Shown: in pieces, positions 52,803 to 61,795 of the stretch
Layout: every line of letters starts with the position of its first letter
How positions within the stretch are numbered: position 1 is the first letter of the stretch
Origin: CAYNRE01 sp964399535
GTDB taxonomy: Bacteria; Planctomycetota; Planctomycetia; Pirellulales; CAYNRE01
DNA length: 64,000 nucleotides
Reading direction: 5' to 3'
Assembly: GCA_964399535.1 (NCBI GenBank)
Contig: CAYNRE010000030.1
Span: 62,001 to 126,000 of the forward strand
Made by a program: the position numbers and the translations under genes
The notes under the pieces: model-generated
What the model was told of the DNA's origin: nothing
Seen by the model: only the letters and a program-made list of their open reading frames with translations
The model's database searches: none

Positions 52803-53762
52803 GTGGACGAACTACCCCTGCCGCCCAAGCAGCGCCGTTCTGGCTGGCGGCCCTGGGCCGTGCGCGCACTAAAACTAGCCGTGGTCTTGGCCGTGGCCTG
52901 GGGGGTTCGCGGCACCGTTACGGCGGCACTCGATGAGTTGAGCCGCCAGCCGCGTGCTTGGCGCCCGGCCTGGTTCGTCGTAAGTGGCGTCGTGTACCTT
53001 GTCGGCCTGATGCCGGCCGCCTGGTTCTACGACCGCGTGCTGCGCAGCGGTGGCCAGTCGCCCCCGGGGTGGTCGGCCTGGCGGGCTTTTTACATCAGCG
53101 AGCTGGGTAAGTATGTGCCCGGCAAGGCCATGGTCGTGGTGATTCGCACCACGCTGGCCCAGGGGCCAACCGTCGACCCGACGGTGGCCGCTCTGGGGGT
53201 ATTTCTGGAAACCTTCTCGGTCATGGCCGTCGGTTGCGTGCTGGGAGCGGTTTCAGCTTCGATCTGGCTGCGCGATCAGCCCTGGGTGGTCGCCGGCGCC
53301 TGGGGGCTGGCCCTGGTGGCCTGGGTGCCCCTAACCCCCCCGGTGTTCCGCCTGGCAGTGCGCTCCGCGCAGCGGTTGAGCCGCGACCCACCGGCCCTTG
53401 CCGCCTGGCATGTTCCAGCTTCCGTATTGCTGCCCGGCTGGGCCGCCATGGCCATGGTTTGGGTGCTCTGGGGCGTGAGCCTGGCCGCCGTGCTCATCGG
53501 GCTGGGCAGTTCTCCCCAGGCCGCCTGGTCGGCGGTTCCCCGCGCCACCGCCGCGGCCACGCTGGGTACCTGCGTCGGCTTTTTCTCGTTGGTGCCAGGC
53601 GGGGCCGTGGTCCGCGAAAGCGTCATTATGGAACTACTCCGTCCGCAGGTGGGCGACGCCACGGCGCTCGTGGCCCCCATCGCACTGCGTCTGGTTTGGC
53701 TAATGTCTGAACTGGTGATTTCAGTTATCCTGTATCCCTGGTATCGCAACCGGCCGGAATAA
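52803..53762 (+). CDS. flippase-like membrane protein (LPG-synthase TM / UPF0104 family)
   Basis: The 319-residue protein starts at GTG 52803. It has about seven or eight membrane segments, starting AVRALKLAVVLAVAWGVRGT. The conserved loop FYISELGKYVPGKAMVVVIR and the late GFFSLVPGGAVVRESVIM are typical of the lysylphosphatidylglycerol-synthase transmembrane family (PF03706), whose members move lipids or lipid-linked sugars across the membrane. It is followed by a GT2 enzyme and a GT-C-like membrane protein, so a lipid-linked glycan role is plausible. Gene order is conserved with the same strand over 3.6 kb. Confidence 0.87.
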   Translation: MDELPLPPKQRRSGWRPWAVRALKLAVVLAVAWGVRGTVTAALDELSRQPRAWRPAWFVVSGVVYLVGLMPAAWFYDRVLRSGGQSPPGWSAWRAFYISELGKYVPGKAMVVVIRTTLAQGPTVDPTVAALGVFLETFSVMAVGCVLGAVSASIWLRDQPWVVAGAWGLALVAWVPLTPPVFRLAVRSAQRLSRDPPALAAWHVPASVLLPGWAAMAMVWVLWGVSLAAVLIGLGSSPQAAWSAVPRATAAATLGTCVGFFSLVPGGAVVRESVIMELLRPQVGDATALVAPIALRLVWLMSELVISVILYPWYRNRPE

Positions 53763-53914
53763 TCCGCCGCAACCAGATCGCGTCGACGACACGTTCGCAA
53801 GCCGACCGGGGCCCGCATTTCGGCGATGGCGAGACCGCGGCAGTATTGCGCGGGCGAGGCCTGCTCTACACAGGGGCAGTGGCCCGGGGGAATGAGATTT
53901 CGCATAGGGCCGGG

Positions 53915-55006
53915 ATGATGCTGTCGTTGGTAATCCCGGTGCTGGACGAGCGCGAGAGCCTCGAATCGTTGTACCGAGCGATTGCGGCCACGGCCGGCGA
54001 ACTTGCGGCCACGGCCGGCGAGCCACCCCATCGCTCCGCGGCCTGGGAAATGATTCTGGTCGACGATGGCTCGCGCGACGGCTCTTGGCAGGTCATTGCC
54101 GGTCTGGCGGCCGCCGACTCTCGGGTCCGGGGAATTCGCCTGCGCCGCAATTTCGGCAAGGCAGCCGCGCTCTCGGCCGGGTTTCGCGCCGCACGCGGCA
54201 GCCTAATCGTAACCCTCGACGCCGATCTGCAGGACGATCCGCGAGAAATTCCGCGCCTGATCCAGGCACTCGACGGTGGGCTCGACGTCGTCAGCGGCTG
54301 GAAACAGGTTCGGCACGACCCGTGGCACAAAGTCTTCCCCTCGCGGGTGTTCAATGCCTTGGTCAGTTGGCTCACCGGGGTGCGGCTGCACGACCACAAT
54401 TGCGGACTGAAAGCCTATCGCCGCGAGGTGCTCGACGAGGTACGGCTGTACGGTGAATTGCATCGCTTCGTGCCCGTGTTAGCCGCCGCGCGGGGCTTCA
54501 AAGTGGGCGAACTGGCCGTCACGCACCACTCGCGGCGCCACGGCCATTCCAAGTACGGCGTCGGCCGGTTCGTCAAAGGCTTTCTCGACCTGCTTACCGT
54601 CAAATTCCTCACGGGCTTTGGGCAACGCCCGCAACACCTCTTGGGCACGGTGGGCCTGGGCGCCTTTGCCTTGGGCGGCCTGGGGCTGATTTACCTCACG
54701 CTCTATTGGTTGATGGCGCGGCTCAACCCCGCTTGGAACTTGCTTCCGCTGCATCAGCGTCCAGCGCTGCTGTATTCGGTTGGCGCCCTGCTGCTGGGAG
54801 CCCAGATGATGTCGATCGGGTTCCTGGCCGAACTGATCACGGCCTATCACGGCCGCGACGAAGATACTTACTCGATTGCCGAGCGAACTACGGCCCCGCG
54901 AGCCCGAGATCCGGTCGCGATGTCGGCCCCCAGCGACGCACCGCCCGGCTCGCAGGGACCAAGTAGCGACGCGTCGGCCCCCTCGGAAGGAGCCGATCGT
55001 GGCTGA
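53915..55006 (+). CDS. glycosyltransferase family 2 (polyprenyl-phosphate sugar transferase-like)
   Basis: The 363-residue protein starts at ATG 53915 (a second ATG follows at 53918). The GT-A domain opens SLVIPVLDERESLESLY, with VDDGSRDGSW and the DXD-containing DADLQDDPREIPRLI. The acceptor-site LHRFVPVLAA and HHSRRHGHSKYGVGRF are typical of the DPM1/GtrB group. Two C-terminal membrane helices (around LLGTVGLGAFALGGL and SVGALLLGAQMMSIG) anchor it. It makes polyprenyl-phosphate-linked sugars used by GT-C enzymes. The N-terminal region contains an in-frame 21-bp tandem duplication (ATAGELA/ATAGEPP). Its stop overlaps the next gene by 8 bases. Confidence 0.93.
   Translation: MMLSLVIPVLDERESLESLYRAIAATAGELAATAGEPPHRSAAWEMILVDDGSRDGSWQVIAGLAAADSRVRGIRLRRNFGKAAALSAGFRAARGSLIVTLDADLQDDPREIPRLIQALDGGLDVVSGWKQVRHDPWHKVFPSRVFNALVSWLTGVRLHDHNCGLKAYRREVLDEVRLYGELHRFVPVLAAARGFKVGELAVTHHSRRHGHSKYGVGRFVKGFLDLLTVKFLTGFGQRPQHLLGTVGLGAFALGGLGLIYLTLYWLMARLNPAWNLLPLHQRPALLYSVGALLLGAQMMSIGFLAELITAYHGRDEDTYSIAERTTAPRARDPVAMSAPSDAPPGSQGPSSDASAPSEGADRG
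53982..54021 (+). repeat. 21-bp in-frame tandem duplication in the GT2 gene
   Basis: TTGCGGCCACGGCCGGCGA occurs at 53982-54000 and again at 54003-54021, a period of 21. It encodes a duplicated seven-residue block in a poorly conserved loop near the N-terminus. Confidence 0.8.
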
Positions 55007-56411
55007 GCCGGCGGCACAGGGCTCGCTCCGAAAAACGGCCTACACCCTGCTGATCGTGGTGGCCCTGGCCTCGCTCCTGGCCCGGATCGCGGCGGTCAAT
55101 TCGGTCGACCGCCTGGCGCTGGAAACCCATTTGCAGCGAAGCGGCCGCGACGACTGGCGGCAACAGCGTCCGTTTCTCAGCGCCAACGATCGCAGCCGCT
55201 GGTGTACGATCCGGGCCCTGGTGGAACATGGCACCTACGCCATCGACGAGGTGATTCAGGAACCGCTCTGGGACACCATCGACATGGTCAAACACGATGG
55301 GCATCTCTACAGCAGCAAGCCACCCCTCTTGCCGACCTTGCTGGCAGGGCCCTACTGGCTCATCCACCGGCTGACGGGTTGGACCCTGGGCGACCACCCC
55401 TTTGAAATCGGCCGAGCACTGCTGATCCTGTCGTGCGCCCTGCCCTGGGGGATGTTTCTGGTCTTGGTGGCGATTTGGGCCGAGCGCTATGGCCAGAGCG
55501 ATTTCGGCCGGCTGCTTGTCGTGGCCACGGCCTGCTTCGGCACGCTCTTGACCACCTTCGCGGTCACGCTCACCAATCACCTGTTCGCCGCCGTTTCGGT
55601 CGCCATCAGCGTCCATTGCCTTCTGCGGCTGGTTGAAAAGGGCCCACGGGCCGGTACCTGTTTTCTGGCCGGTCTCAGCGGCGCGTTTGCGGCCGCCTGT
55701 GAATTGCCGGCACTGGCCTGGCTGGCCGGTCTGGCCGTTTGGATCGCCCTACTCGATCGCCGCCAGGCCCTGGGGGCCTTCCTGCCCGCGGTGCTGCTCG
55801 TGGCAGCCGCCTTTTTCGGCACCAATTGGGCCGCCCACGGCACCTGGCGACCGGCCTATTCGCAGCGGAGCGAGGGGGAGAACTGGTACGACTATACCTA
55901 TGAAGTTCGCGGCCGAACTCGCGAAAGTTACTGGCGCCATCGAGTCGGCATCGACCGGGGAGAATCGTCGCCGGCCCGCTACGCGCTGCACGCGCTGGTG
56001 GGCCATCACGGCGTGTTTTCGCTCACGCCGCTATGGTTCGCCACCTGGCTCGGCTGGTACTGGGCCGCGCGTGGCCCCGACCGGAATCAGGCCCGGCTGG
56101 CCCTCTTGGCCGCCGCCGTTTCGACCGTTTGCCTGGCCTTTTACCTGGCCCGCCCGCTGATCGACCGTAACTACGGGGGGCTCACGGCCGGCTTCCGCTG
56201 GCAATTTTGGCTCATCCCACTCTGGCTCTTGGGGATGCTGCCCGCGGCCGATCGACTGGGCGCCTGGCGCTGGGGTCGGGGGCTGATGTGGGCGGCCCTG
56301 GCCGTTTCAGTTTTCTCGGTCGCCTACCCCACCTGGAACCCGTGGACCCATCCCTGGGCCTGGAACCTGGGACAGTACCTAAGCGGCCCTGCCGCGGGAA
56401 CTGGCCCGTAA
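54999..56411 (+). CDS. GT-C-like polytopic membrane protein (ArnT/GT39-like)
   Basis: The 470-residue protein starts at GTG 54999, with AAGGAG optimally placed and an 8-base overlap (GTGGCTGA) with the GT2 gene, so translation is coupled. About ten membrane segments follow the first (KTAYTLLIVVALASLLARIA). The first long loop has DRSRWCTIRALVEHGTYAID and HLYSSKPPLLPTLLAGPYWL; the KPPL-type segment and acidic loop residues resemble ArnT/PMT glycosyltransferases that use polyprenyl-phosphate sugars. The C-terminal loops differ from known members. The two genes together would form a donor-making and transferring pair, with the product target unknown. Confidence 0.85.
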   Translation: MAEPAAQGSLRKTAYTLLIVVALASLLARIAAVNSVDRLALETHLQRSGRDDWRQQRPFLSANDRSRWCTIRALVEHGTYAIDEVIQEPLWDTIDMVKHDGHLYSSKPPLLPTLLAGPYWLIHRLTGWTLGDHPFEIGRALLILSCALPWGMFLVLVAIWAERYGQSDFGRLLVVATACFGTLLTTFAVTLTNHLFAAVSVAISVHCLLRLVEKGPRAGTCFLAGLSGAFAAACELPALAWLAGLAVWIALLDRRQALGAFLPAVLLVAAAFFGTNWAAHGTWRPAYSQRSEGENWYDYTYEVRGRTRESYWRHRVGIDRGESSPARYALHALVGHHGVFSLTPLWFATWLGWYWAARGPDRNQARLALLAAAVSTVCLAFYLARPLIDRNYGGLTAGFRWQFWLIPLWLLGMLPAADRLGAWRWGRGLMWAALAVSVFSVAYPTWNPWTHPWAWNLGQYLSGPAAGTGP

Positions 56412-56456
56412 CGCGCCGCCGGAGAATTGGCCGCCGCTGCCAACCCGGCCCGCCGA

Positions 56457-56906
56457 TCAATGCGCGGGCGATTGCTCGGGAGCGTCGGTGATTTCCTCGG
56501 TCGCCGGCGCTTGAGCCGTGGCGCCCTCGCCCTCGGCGCGCGGTGCTGCGTCGTGGTCGGCATGTTCGGTCTCGCCGCTCAGCACGGCCCGACGCGGCGG
56601 CATGGGGAGCGGCTCCAGGTAAATGTCGCCGAACACGTAATCGCGTTTGGTCTCGGCCAGGGCCCGCTGATACCGGCAGAACGCCTCGCGAGTCGAACCG
56701 GCGCGGCGGTATTCGCGCCAGGCGCACTCCAGCCGGTGGACGTACACTTCCCAGTGATGCTGGCGGAAATCGTCCTCGGGGAAGCGCCGGAAGCTGCGCG
56801 TCACCGGCGGACCATTGTGAGAGGGCTGATTGTGATCCACCGGCACTTCGCCCGGAGGTACCGCCAGCGCGGTGCCCACGACTGCCCAACCAAGCCAAGC
56901 TGCCAT
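56457..56906 (-). CDS. small secreted hypothetical protein
   Basis: The 149-residue product starts at ATG 56906, preceded by GGGAG and GAGG. It has a short signal-like segment (MAAWLGWAVVGTALAVP). The mature part is rich in charged and aromatic residues. The block HHWEVYVHRLECAWREYRRA and AFCRYQRALAETKRDYVFGD look like two helices of a small domain. The tail is acidic and Ala/Pro-rich. I do not recognise it. It stands alone, with its 3' end 45 bases from the convergent GT-C-like gene. Confidence 0.65.
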   Translation of the reverse strand: MAAWLGWAVVGTALAVPPGEVPVDHNQPSHNGPPVTRSFRRFPEDDFRQHHWEVYVHRLECAWREYRRAGSTREAFCRYQRALAETKRDYVFGDIYLEPLPMPPRRAVLSGETEHADHDAAPRAEGEGATAQAPATEEITDAPEQSPAH

Positions 56907-57269
56907 GGCCTCGGGTCTCCCTCGCCAAGAAATGCCCACTACGATTCACCGCGCGGCGCGCTGGCTGGGCGTGCCAATTTAAGTGTACACACGATTCGCA
57001 AAGGGGGCCGCGCGAGAGGCATCGCCGATGACGTTCCCTGTCGGCCCGGGCGACCGGTCGTATCGCCCGCGCCTAGCCTTGCCGATTGCTCGGCCGGCCG
57101 ACACCCCCAGGCGGTCCCAGCCCCCGCACGACCCTCCTGACAACCGCTTGGAGAATGCCGCGCCAGGGGGGGCCGCCGATTTGGCGCCGGCCTCCGGCAG
57201 GCGGTAGGTTTAAGTACCGGCCTCGGCTGTCACGTGCCCGGCCGCGCTACCCCTTGGAGAATCGGCCCA

Positions 57270-57674
57270 ATGTCGGACCCGACTAAGAAACTGAACTACG
57301 TGGTGCTCGCGATCCTACTGCTGGCGGTGGTGCTCGGGTATCAGCTGGTCGGCAGCCCCGAACCTCCGTCCGACAACTGGTTTCAAACCGCGGTAATTCA
57401 GCGTCCGGAACCCGTGCTGGTCAAATTCGGAGCGACCTGGTGCGGACCTTGCCGAATGCTCGACGGCGAACTCGAGGGGCTCGACACCCGGTTGGCCGGT
57501 CGGGCTTCGGTGGTCAAGGTCGATGTCGACGAACGGCCTGATTTGGCCCGCCACTACGGGGTCTCGTCCATTCCCCGGCTGCTGGTTTTTCGCGGGGGCA
57601 AGGTCGTGGCCGACCGGGTGGGCTACATGGACCAAAAGGCCCTCGCCGATTGGGTGCTGGCCTCGGCCCGCTAG
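57270..57674 (+). CDS. membrane-anchored thioredoxin-like protein
   Basis: The 134-residue protein starts at ATG 57270 with TTGGAGA upstream. A hydrophobic helix (NYVVLAILLLAVVLGYQLVG) anchors it or acts as an uncleaved signal. The thioredoxin domain has the active site WCGPC (Cys58, Cys61), the cis-proline in VSSIPRLLVFRGG, and the end helix. It should reduce or exchange disulfides on the outer face of the cytoplasmic membrane. It ends 57 bases from the convergent pseudouridine synthase gene. Confidence 0.94.
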   Translation: MSDPTKKLNYVVLAILLLAVVLGYQLVGSPEPPSDNWFQTAVIQRPEPVLVKFGATWCGPCRMLDGELEGLDTRLAGRASVVKVDVDERPDLARHYGVSSIPRLLVFRGGKVVADRVGYMDQKALADWVLASAR

Positions 57675-57731
57675 CCCACAATCGCCTCCGGACGAGGTCC
57701 GGGCCCCGTGGCTAACGGGTTCCTACCCTGG

Positions 57732-58448
57732 CTACTCGCAACAAGTCGCCGGCTCGGGCGGAATTTCTAGCGCCCCCCAGCAGGCAGGCGGCGGGGCGGT
57801 AATCTCGAGCCAGGCGCGGCTCATCGGGTGGCGAAACCCCAACAGCCGCGCATGGAGCGCGATGGCTCGCCCGCGCGGGTCTTCCGACCAGGGGCCGAAC
57901 GGCTCGCTCGAACCGTAGAATTCGTCGCCCAACACCGGCCAGCCGCGCGAGGCCGCTTGGATGCGGATCTGGTGCGTGCGCCCGGTCTGAAGCTCGATTT
58001 CCAGCAGCGAACCCCAAGGGCCGCGCCGCAGCACGCGATAGCCGAGCAGGGCCGGTCGCGCCCCGGGGTGATCGGGCGGAACGACCGCGGCCCGGGGCTG
58101 ATCGGGAATCTTGATCAGGTGATCTTCCCAAATTCCTTCGTCGGGTGTGACCTGGCCCGACACCGCCGCCCAGTACACCTTTTGCACCTGACGGTCCTCG
58201 AATTGGCGCGAAATACGGCGGGCCGCGCGCGTGTGCAGGGCGAACACGATGGCGCCCGAGGCGGGTCGATCGAGCCGGTGCGGCACCCCCAGATACACCT
58301 TGCCGGTGGCGTCTCGCCGCTCGGCCAGGAGTTGTTTGACGCGCACCTCCAGGCTATCGATGCCCGGCGGGGCCTGGGTCGACAACCCTGGCGGCTTGTT
58401 CAGCACCAGGGCCGGTCCCTCTTCGTAAAGAATGTCGAGCGGCGGCAT
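57732..58448 (-). CDS. RluA-family pseudouridine synthase
   Basis: The 238-residue protein starts at ATG 58448; the preceding ribosome-binding site is weak. The signatures are LVLNKPPGLSTQAP and GVPHRLDRPASGAIVFALH, where Asp in HRLDRP is the catalytic residue. IELQTGRTHQIRIQAASRGW and PVLGDEFYG follow. There is no S4 domain at the N-terminus, so it resembles the short RluA/RluC-like members that modify uridines in rRNA or tRNA. The exact target cannot be told. Confidence 0.93.
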   Translation of the reverse strand: MPPLDILYEEGPALVLNKPPGLSTQAPPGIDSLEVRVKQLLAERRDATGKVYLGVPHRLDRPASGAIVFALHTRAARRISRQFEDRQVQKVYWAAVSGQVTPDEGIWEDHLIKIPDQPRAAVVPPDHPGARPALLGYRVLRRGPWGSLLEIELQTGRTHQIRIQAASRGWPVLGDEFYGSSEPFGPWSEDPRGRAIALHARLLGFRHPMSRAWLEITAPPPACWGALEIPPEPATCCE

Positions 58449-58538
58449 ACCGAATCACACATCGGCCCGAGGCGCGGCTCGGTCCAATTCGACCGAGCCG
58501 TGCCGCTCCGCGTAACCGCCGGTAATCGTGACAATTCT

Positions 58539-58569
58539 CCCCGCCGGGCCGGCAATTGTGCCGGCGGGG
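58539..58569 (-). terminator. GC-rich stem-loop after the oxidoreductase gene
   Basis: CCCCGCCGG (58539-58547) and CCGGCGGGG (58561-58569) form a perfect 9-bp stem, 11 bases downstream of the minus-strand stop at 58580. The following bases on that strand (AGAATTGTC) are not a strong T-run. It may help end transcription. Confidence 0.45.
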
Positions 58570-58579
58570 CAGGCGCGGC

Positions 58580-60034
58580 CTAGACCTGGCCCGCGGCAGG
58601 CACCACGAACGGCGCGCGGTACTCGCGCGAGAGCATGGCATCGGCCACGGCGTTGTCGGCAAACCTTTCCTCGGCCGTATTCAGCACCAGCTTGTTGCCG
58701 AAGTGCAGTTGGGCCTCGCCCGGCGAAACGCCGTTCTCGGCCAGGTGCGCCAGAGTTCGCGTGAGGGTTTCCTGGGCCTCTTCGTCCTCGCCCAGCCGCG
58801 AGCTGACCTCGCTGGCGGGAATCGACTCGCCCAGCCGGTAGGCGATGTTGCCCAGGTGACACAGGGCGCTGGAAAGATGACCTTCGAGAATCTCGGCGTT
58901 CAGGTCTTCGGTCTTCCGGCTGCGAACCGCGGCGATAAAGTTGCCGAAGTGGTCGCCGCCGCCGCTGAACTGGGTGAGCGGCTTGCCGTCCAGGTCGAAG
59001 GCCGCCCCCGAGCTGTAGCCGGTCATCACCACGTAGCCCTGCTCGCAGTGGAAGATATTGCCGACCCGGGCGCCGCGGTAGTCTTCCGTTTTCAGGCCGC
59101 GCACTTCAAACACCAGCCGCTTGTCGCCGTACTGGTGGATGCTGACCTGCGTATTGGCGGTTTCGCCGGCGTCTTCGTAGCCCAGGCGACCGCCGTAGCT
59201 AATAACCGAGTCGCCGAGATTGTCCACGCCCAACCCCCAGCGGGCGATGTCCATCTGGTGAATGCCCTGGTTGCCCAGGTCGCCGTTGCCGAATTCCCAG
59301 ATCCAGTGCCAGTCGTAGTGGAATTGCCGCCGGGTGACGGGCAGTTCGTGGGCCGGGCCGGCCCATAGGTCGTAGTTCACGCTGGCCGGCACCTGGTATT
59401 GGCCCTTGGGCCCGATCGAGGTCCGGGTTTTGTAGCACAGCCCCCGCGCTACCTTCACGGCGCCGAGCTGGCCGCTCCGCAAGTAGGCGACGGCGTCTTT
59501 CATGGCCTGGTTCGAGCGGCACTGGGTGCCGGTCTGCACAATTTTCTTGTGCTTGCGAGCCGCCTCGACAATGCGCCGGCCTTCGCTCACGTTATGGCTT
59601 ACCGGCTTCTCGACGTAGACATCTTTACCGGCCTGAATGGCCCAGATCGCGGCCAGGGCATGCCAGTGATTGGGCGTGGCGATGCTCACGACGTCGACCG
59701 CGGGGTCTTCGAACGCGGTGCGCAGGTCAGCCACGTACTTGGGCACGCGGCCATCTTGCTTCTTGCCGCATTCCTCGGCCCGGCGCTCGCCCACCTTCGA
59801 ATCGGGGTCGACAATGTACAGCACTTCGGTGTCGGCCCGGCCGGCGAAGTTGTCGATGTGCTCGGTACCTCGCCCGCGCACCCCCAGGATGGCCACGCCC
59901 AGTTTTTCATTGGGGCTGTCCGACGGACGATTCTCCTCCGCGCGAACCTGGCGGCCCGCCGACGCAGCCGCCAGGGCCGCGGTCGAGGCAAACAACGAAT
60001 CTTCCAGGAAACGCCGACGGTTGAGCTGGCTCAT
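58580..60034 (-). CDS. Gfo/Idh/MocA-family oxidoreductase, Tat-exported
   Basis: The 484-residue protein starts at ATG 60034 with GAGGGAG upstream. It has a Tat signal (LNRRRFLEDSLFASTAALAA). The Rossmann fold is LGVAILGVRGRGTEHIDNFA, and the catalytic EKP is in VYVEKPVSHNVSEGRRIVEA. The middle part contains NYDLWAGPAHELPVTR and HYDWHWIWEFGNGDLGNQGI, typical of the planctomycete/Bacteroidetes secreted subgroup in which the HWHALAAIWAIQAGK segment also recurs. It is the second such gene in the window (the first is at 11982) and belongs to a different subfamily. Substrate unknown, probably a sugar or cyclitol. Confidence 0.93.
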   Translation of the reverse strand: MSQLNRRRFLEDSLFASTAALAAASAGRQVRAEENRPSDSPNEKLGVAILGVRGRGTEHIDNFAGRADTEVLYIVDPDSKVGERRAEECGKKQDGRVPKYVADLRTAFEDPAVDVVSIATPNHWHALAAIWAIQAGKDVYVEKPVSHNVSEGRRIVEAARKHKKIVQTGTQCRSNQAMKDAVAYLRSGQLGAVKVARGLCYKTRTSIGPKGQYQVPASVNYDLWAGPAHELPVTRRQFHYDWHWIWEFGNGDLGNQGIHQMDIARWGLGVDNLGDSVISYGGRLGYEDAGETANTQVSIHQYGDKRLVFEVRGLKTEDYRGARVGNIFHCEQGYVVMTGYSSGAAFDLDGKPLTQFSGGGDHFGNFIAAVRSRKTEDLNAEILEGHLSSALCHLGNIAYRLGESIPASEVSSRLGEDEEAQETLTRTLAHLAENGVSPGEAQLHFGNKLVLNTAEERFADNAVADAMLSREYRAPFVVPAAGQV

Positions 60035-60246
60035 GGACCGCTCCCTCGCAACAGATGAATTGGAAAGCTCCCCCCAAGGGGCCCCCAACGACCCACGTGG
60101 ACCGGCTCGGCCACCAGCGATGGGGCGAGCCCAGGGCCTCTTAGGATAACCCAGGCCGACCGCGGTTGGCTACTAGGAGCCCTAGCACCCTGCCACCCAA
60201 GCGGGGAGGGGCCCGCAAAGGGTCCGTTTCGCCGCTCGGGGGGCGG

Positions 60247-61152
60247 CTACGGACTAACTGGCGCGGAGAAGCCGACGGTCTCAGCGCCGGCGCCGTCGCC
60301 CCGGCCGAGGCCTGATGGGTTGGCCGAGGCATTGGCCCCGGCGGTCGACATTCGACTGGCCGCCGCGCCCGAGGCGGCCAGCACCGGTTCGGCAGCGGCC
60401 GGCGAGCTCCCCTCGACGAAGGGCACCCAGACCTTGCCGTTGGTGAAGAATTCACCGGGGTCCTCGACCGACTCGGGATCTCGCTCGTATTGCTCGAACG
60501 ATTTCAGGGCTTGCCGGGCTCGGTCGTACGCCGGATCGGCCGCCACGGCCCGCTCGAAGCAGAGTTTGGCCTCGCCGATTTTCTCCTGCGAAGCGTAGAC
60601 AAACGCCAGGTTGTACTGAGCGTCGGCCTCGCTTCCCGACTTGCGAAACTGCTGCAGGGCCTGTTCGTAGTGCCCCTGTTGGCCGTGTACCAGCCCCAGG
60701 TTGTTGCGGTACCGCGCCTGCGAGGGGGCCAGCGACACCGCCTTGAGCAAGGCACTCTCGGCCTTGGGCAATTGACCATCCAAGTAAAACGAGTAGCCCA
60801 GGTCGTTAAACAGCTCGGCATCGAGCGGCCGCAGCCGAATCGCTTCGGAGAACAGCGACTGCGCCTCGCGGTGGCGGCGCTGCCGATCGGCCACCAGGCC
60901 CAGCCCGCGGTAAGCCTCGGGGCGATCCGGAAAATCGACAATCAGTTTTTCAAAGGCCGCGCGGGCTTCGTCGAGCTTGCCTTTTTCCGAGTTCTGCTCG
61001 GCCTTGGTGAGCCGCTGACTGAAGCCCGAGTCGGCCATCGCCGCCGGGGGCGACTGCCAGGGCCAGGGCCGGCTCGTCGGCCCCGCGGCGCAGCCGAGCG
61101 ACGCCACGCAACATGCCAGACCGCCGATCGTGCTTAGCTTCCCGCCCGCCAT
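60247..61152 (-). CDS. TPR lipoprotein (TadD-like)
   Basis: The 301-residue protein starts at ATG 61152. The lipobox is in LACCVASLGC. Residues of about 45 to 220 are tetratricopeptide repeats with the typical AYRGLGLVADRQRRHREAQS and LFNDLGYSFYLDGQLPKAES hairpins. The C-terminus is Ala/Pro-rich and disordered. TPR lipoproteins of this type (TadD, Flp pilus assembly) accompany the secretin in Tad loci. It is the last gene of a cluster with the CpaD-like lipoprotein and the secretin, all on the minus strand. Confidence 0.82.
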   Translation of the reverse strand: MAGGKLSTIGGLACCVASLGCAAGPTSRPWPWQSPPAAMADSGFSQRLTKAEQNSEKGKLDEARAAFEKLIVDFPDRPEAYRGLGLVADRQRRHREAQSLFSEAIRLRPLDAELFNDLGYSFYLDGQLPKAESALLKAVSLAPSQARYRNNLGLVHGQQGHYEQALQQFRKSGSEADAQYNLAFVYASQEKIGEAKLCFERAVAADPAYDRARQALKSFEQYERDPESVEDPGEFFTNGKVWVPFVEGSSPAAAEPVLAASGAAASRMSTAGANASANPSGLGRGDGAGAETVGFSAPVSP

Positions 61153-61239
61153 CTGGACTCACTCTCGATTCGGGGACCACGGTTCAACGGACCGGCCGAG
61201 CTGCTCGGCGGAACGGACAACCAGCGGGCAACGGGCTCG

Positions 61240-61767
61240 TTAGCGGAAGAATCCGCCGAAGCCACCGAACCGGCCGGCACCACCGCCGCCGCCAACGCCA
61301 CCCATTTGGTTGTTGTACAAGTTGATGTAGTAGGAATGCTCACCTTCAACGGCGGTCATACCCTCGGCCAGGGCCGAAGCCACCACGACTCGCGACTCGG
61401 CCTGCTCGACTCCCAGCCGGGCCAATTGCTCGATCACAGTTTGGCGCCGCTGGTCGTCGAGTCGCGGATTTCCCTGGTTGGGTACCTGCTCGACCACCAC
61501 CGGAAAAGGCACGTGCTCGAGCCGCAGCGCGACTTGCATCAGTTTTTTCTTGGCCCCGGGAGCCAGGTTGGCGGTGTCCCGCTCGAACTCGTGCTCGTAG
61601 AACACGAAATCGGCGGCCTCGGCATTGGCCTGCTGGGTTTCCCAGTGGCTGTCGCTCACCTGTCCCAAGGGATAGGGACGATCGTACGCAGGGCCGGTCC
61701 GGCCGCCCCAACAACAGCCGCTGGCCGCCGCCACGCCGCACAACAGGATTGCAAACTGGTTTTTCAT
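61240..61767 (-). CDS. CpaD/OmpA-like lipoprotein of a Tad pilus locus
   Basis: The 175-residue protein starts at ATG 61767, which gives a lipoprotein signal (FAILLCGVAAASGCC) in place of an upstream ATG (61806) that would overlap the secretin. The middle part has LAPGAKKKLMQVALRLEHV and VIEQLARLGVEQAESRVVVA, a pattern of an OmpA-like or CpaD-like fold with an EFERDTANLAPGA start. The tail is Gly/Phe-rich (GGGGGAGRFGGFGGFFR). CpaD is the outer-membrane partner of the secretin in Tad pili. The similarity is weak, so the assignment relies partly on its position directly after the secretin. Confidence 0.6.
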   Translation of the reverse strand: MKNQFAILLCGVAAASGCCWGGRTGPAYDRPYPLGQVSDSHWETQQANAEAADFVFYEHEFERDTANLAPGAKKKLMQVALRLEHVPFPVVVEQVPNQGNPRLDDQRRQTVIEQLARLGVEQAESRVVVASALAEGMTAVEGEHSYYINLYNNQMGGVGGGGGAGRFGGFGGFFR

Positions 61768-61795
61768 CGCTCGGGTCTCAAAGATTCCAGCGGGC

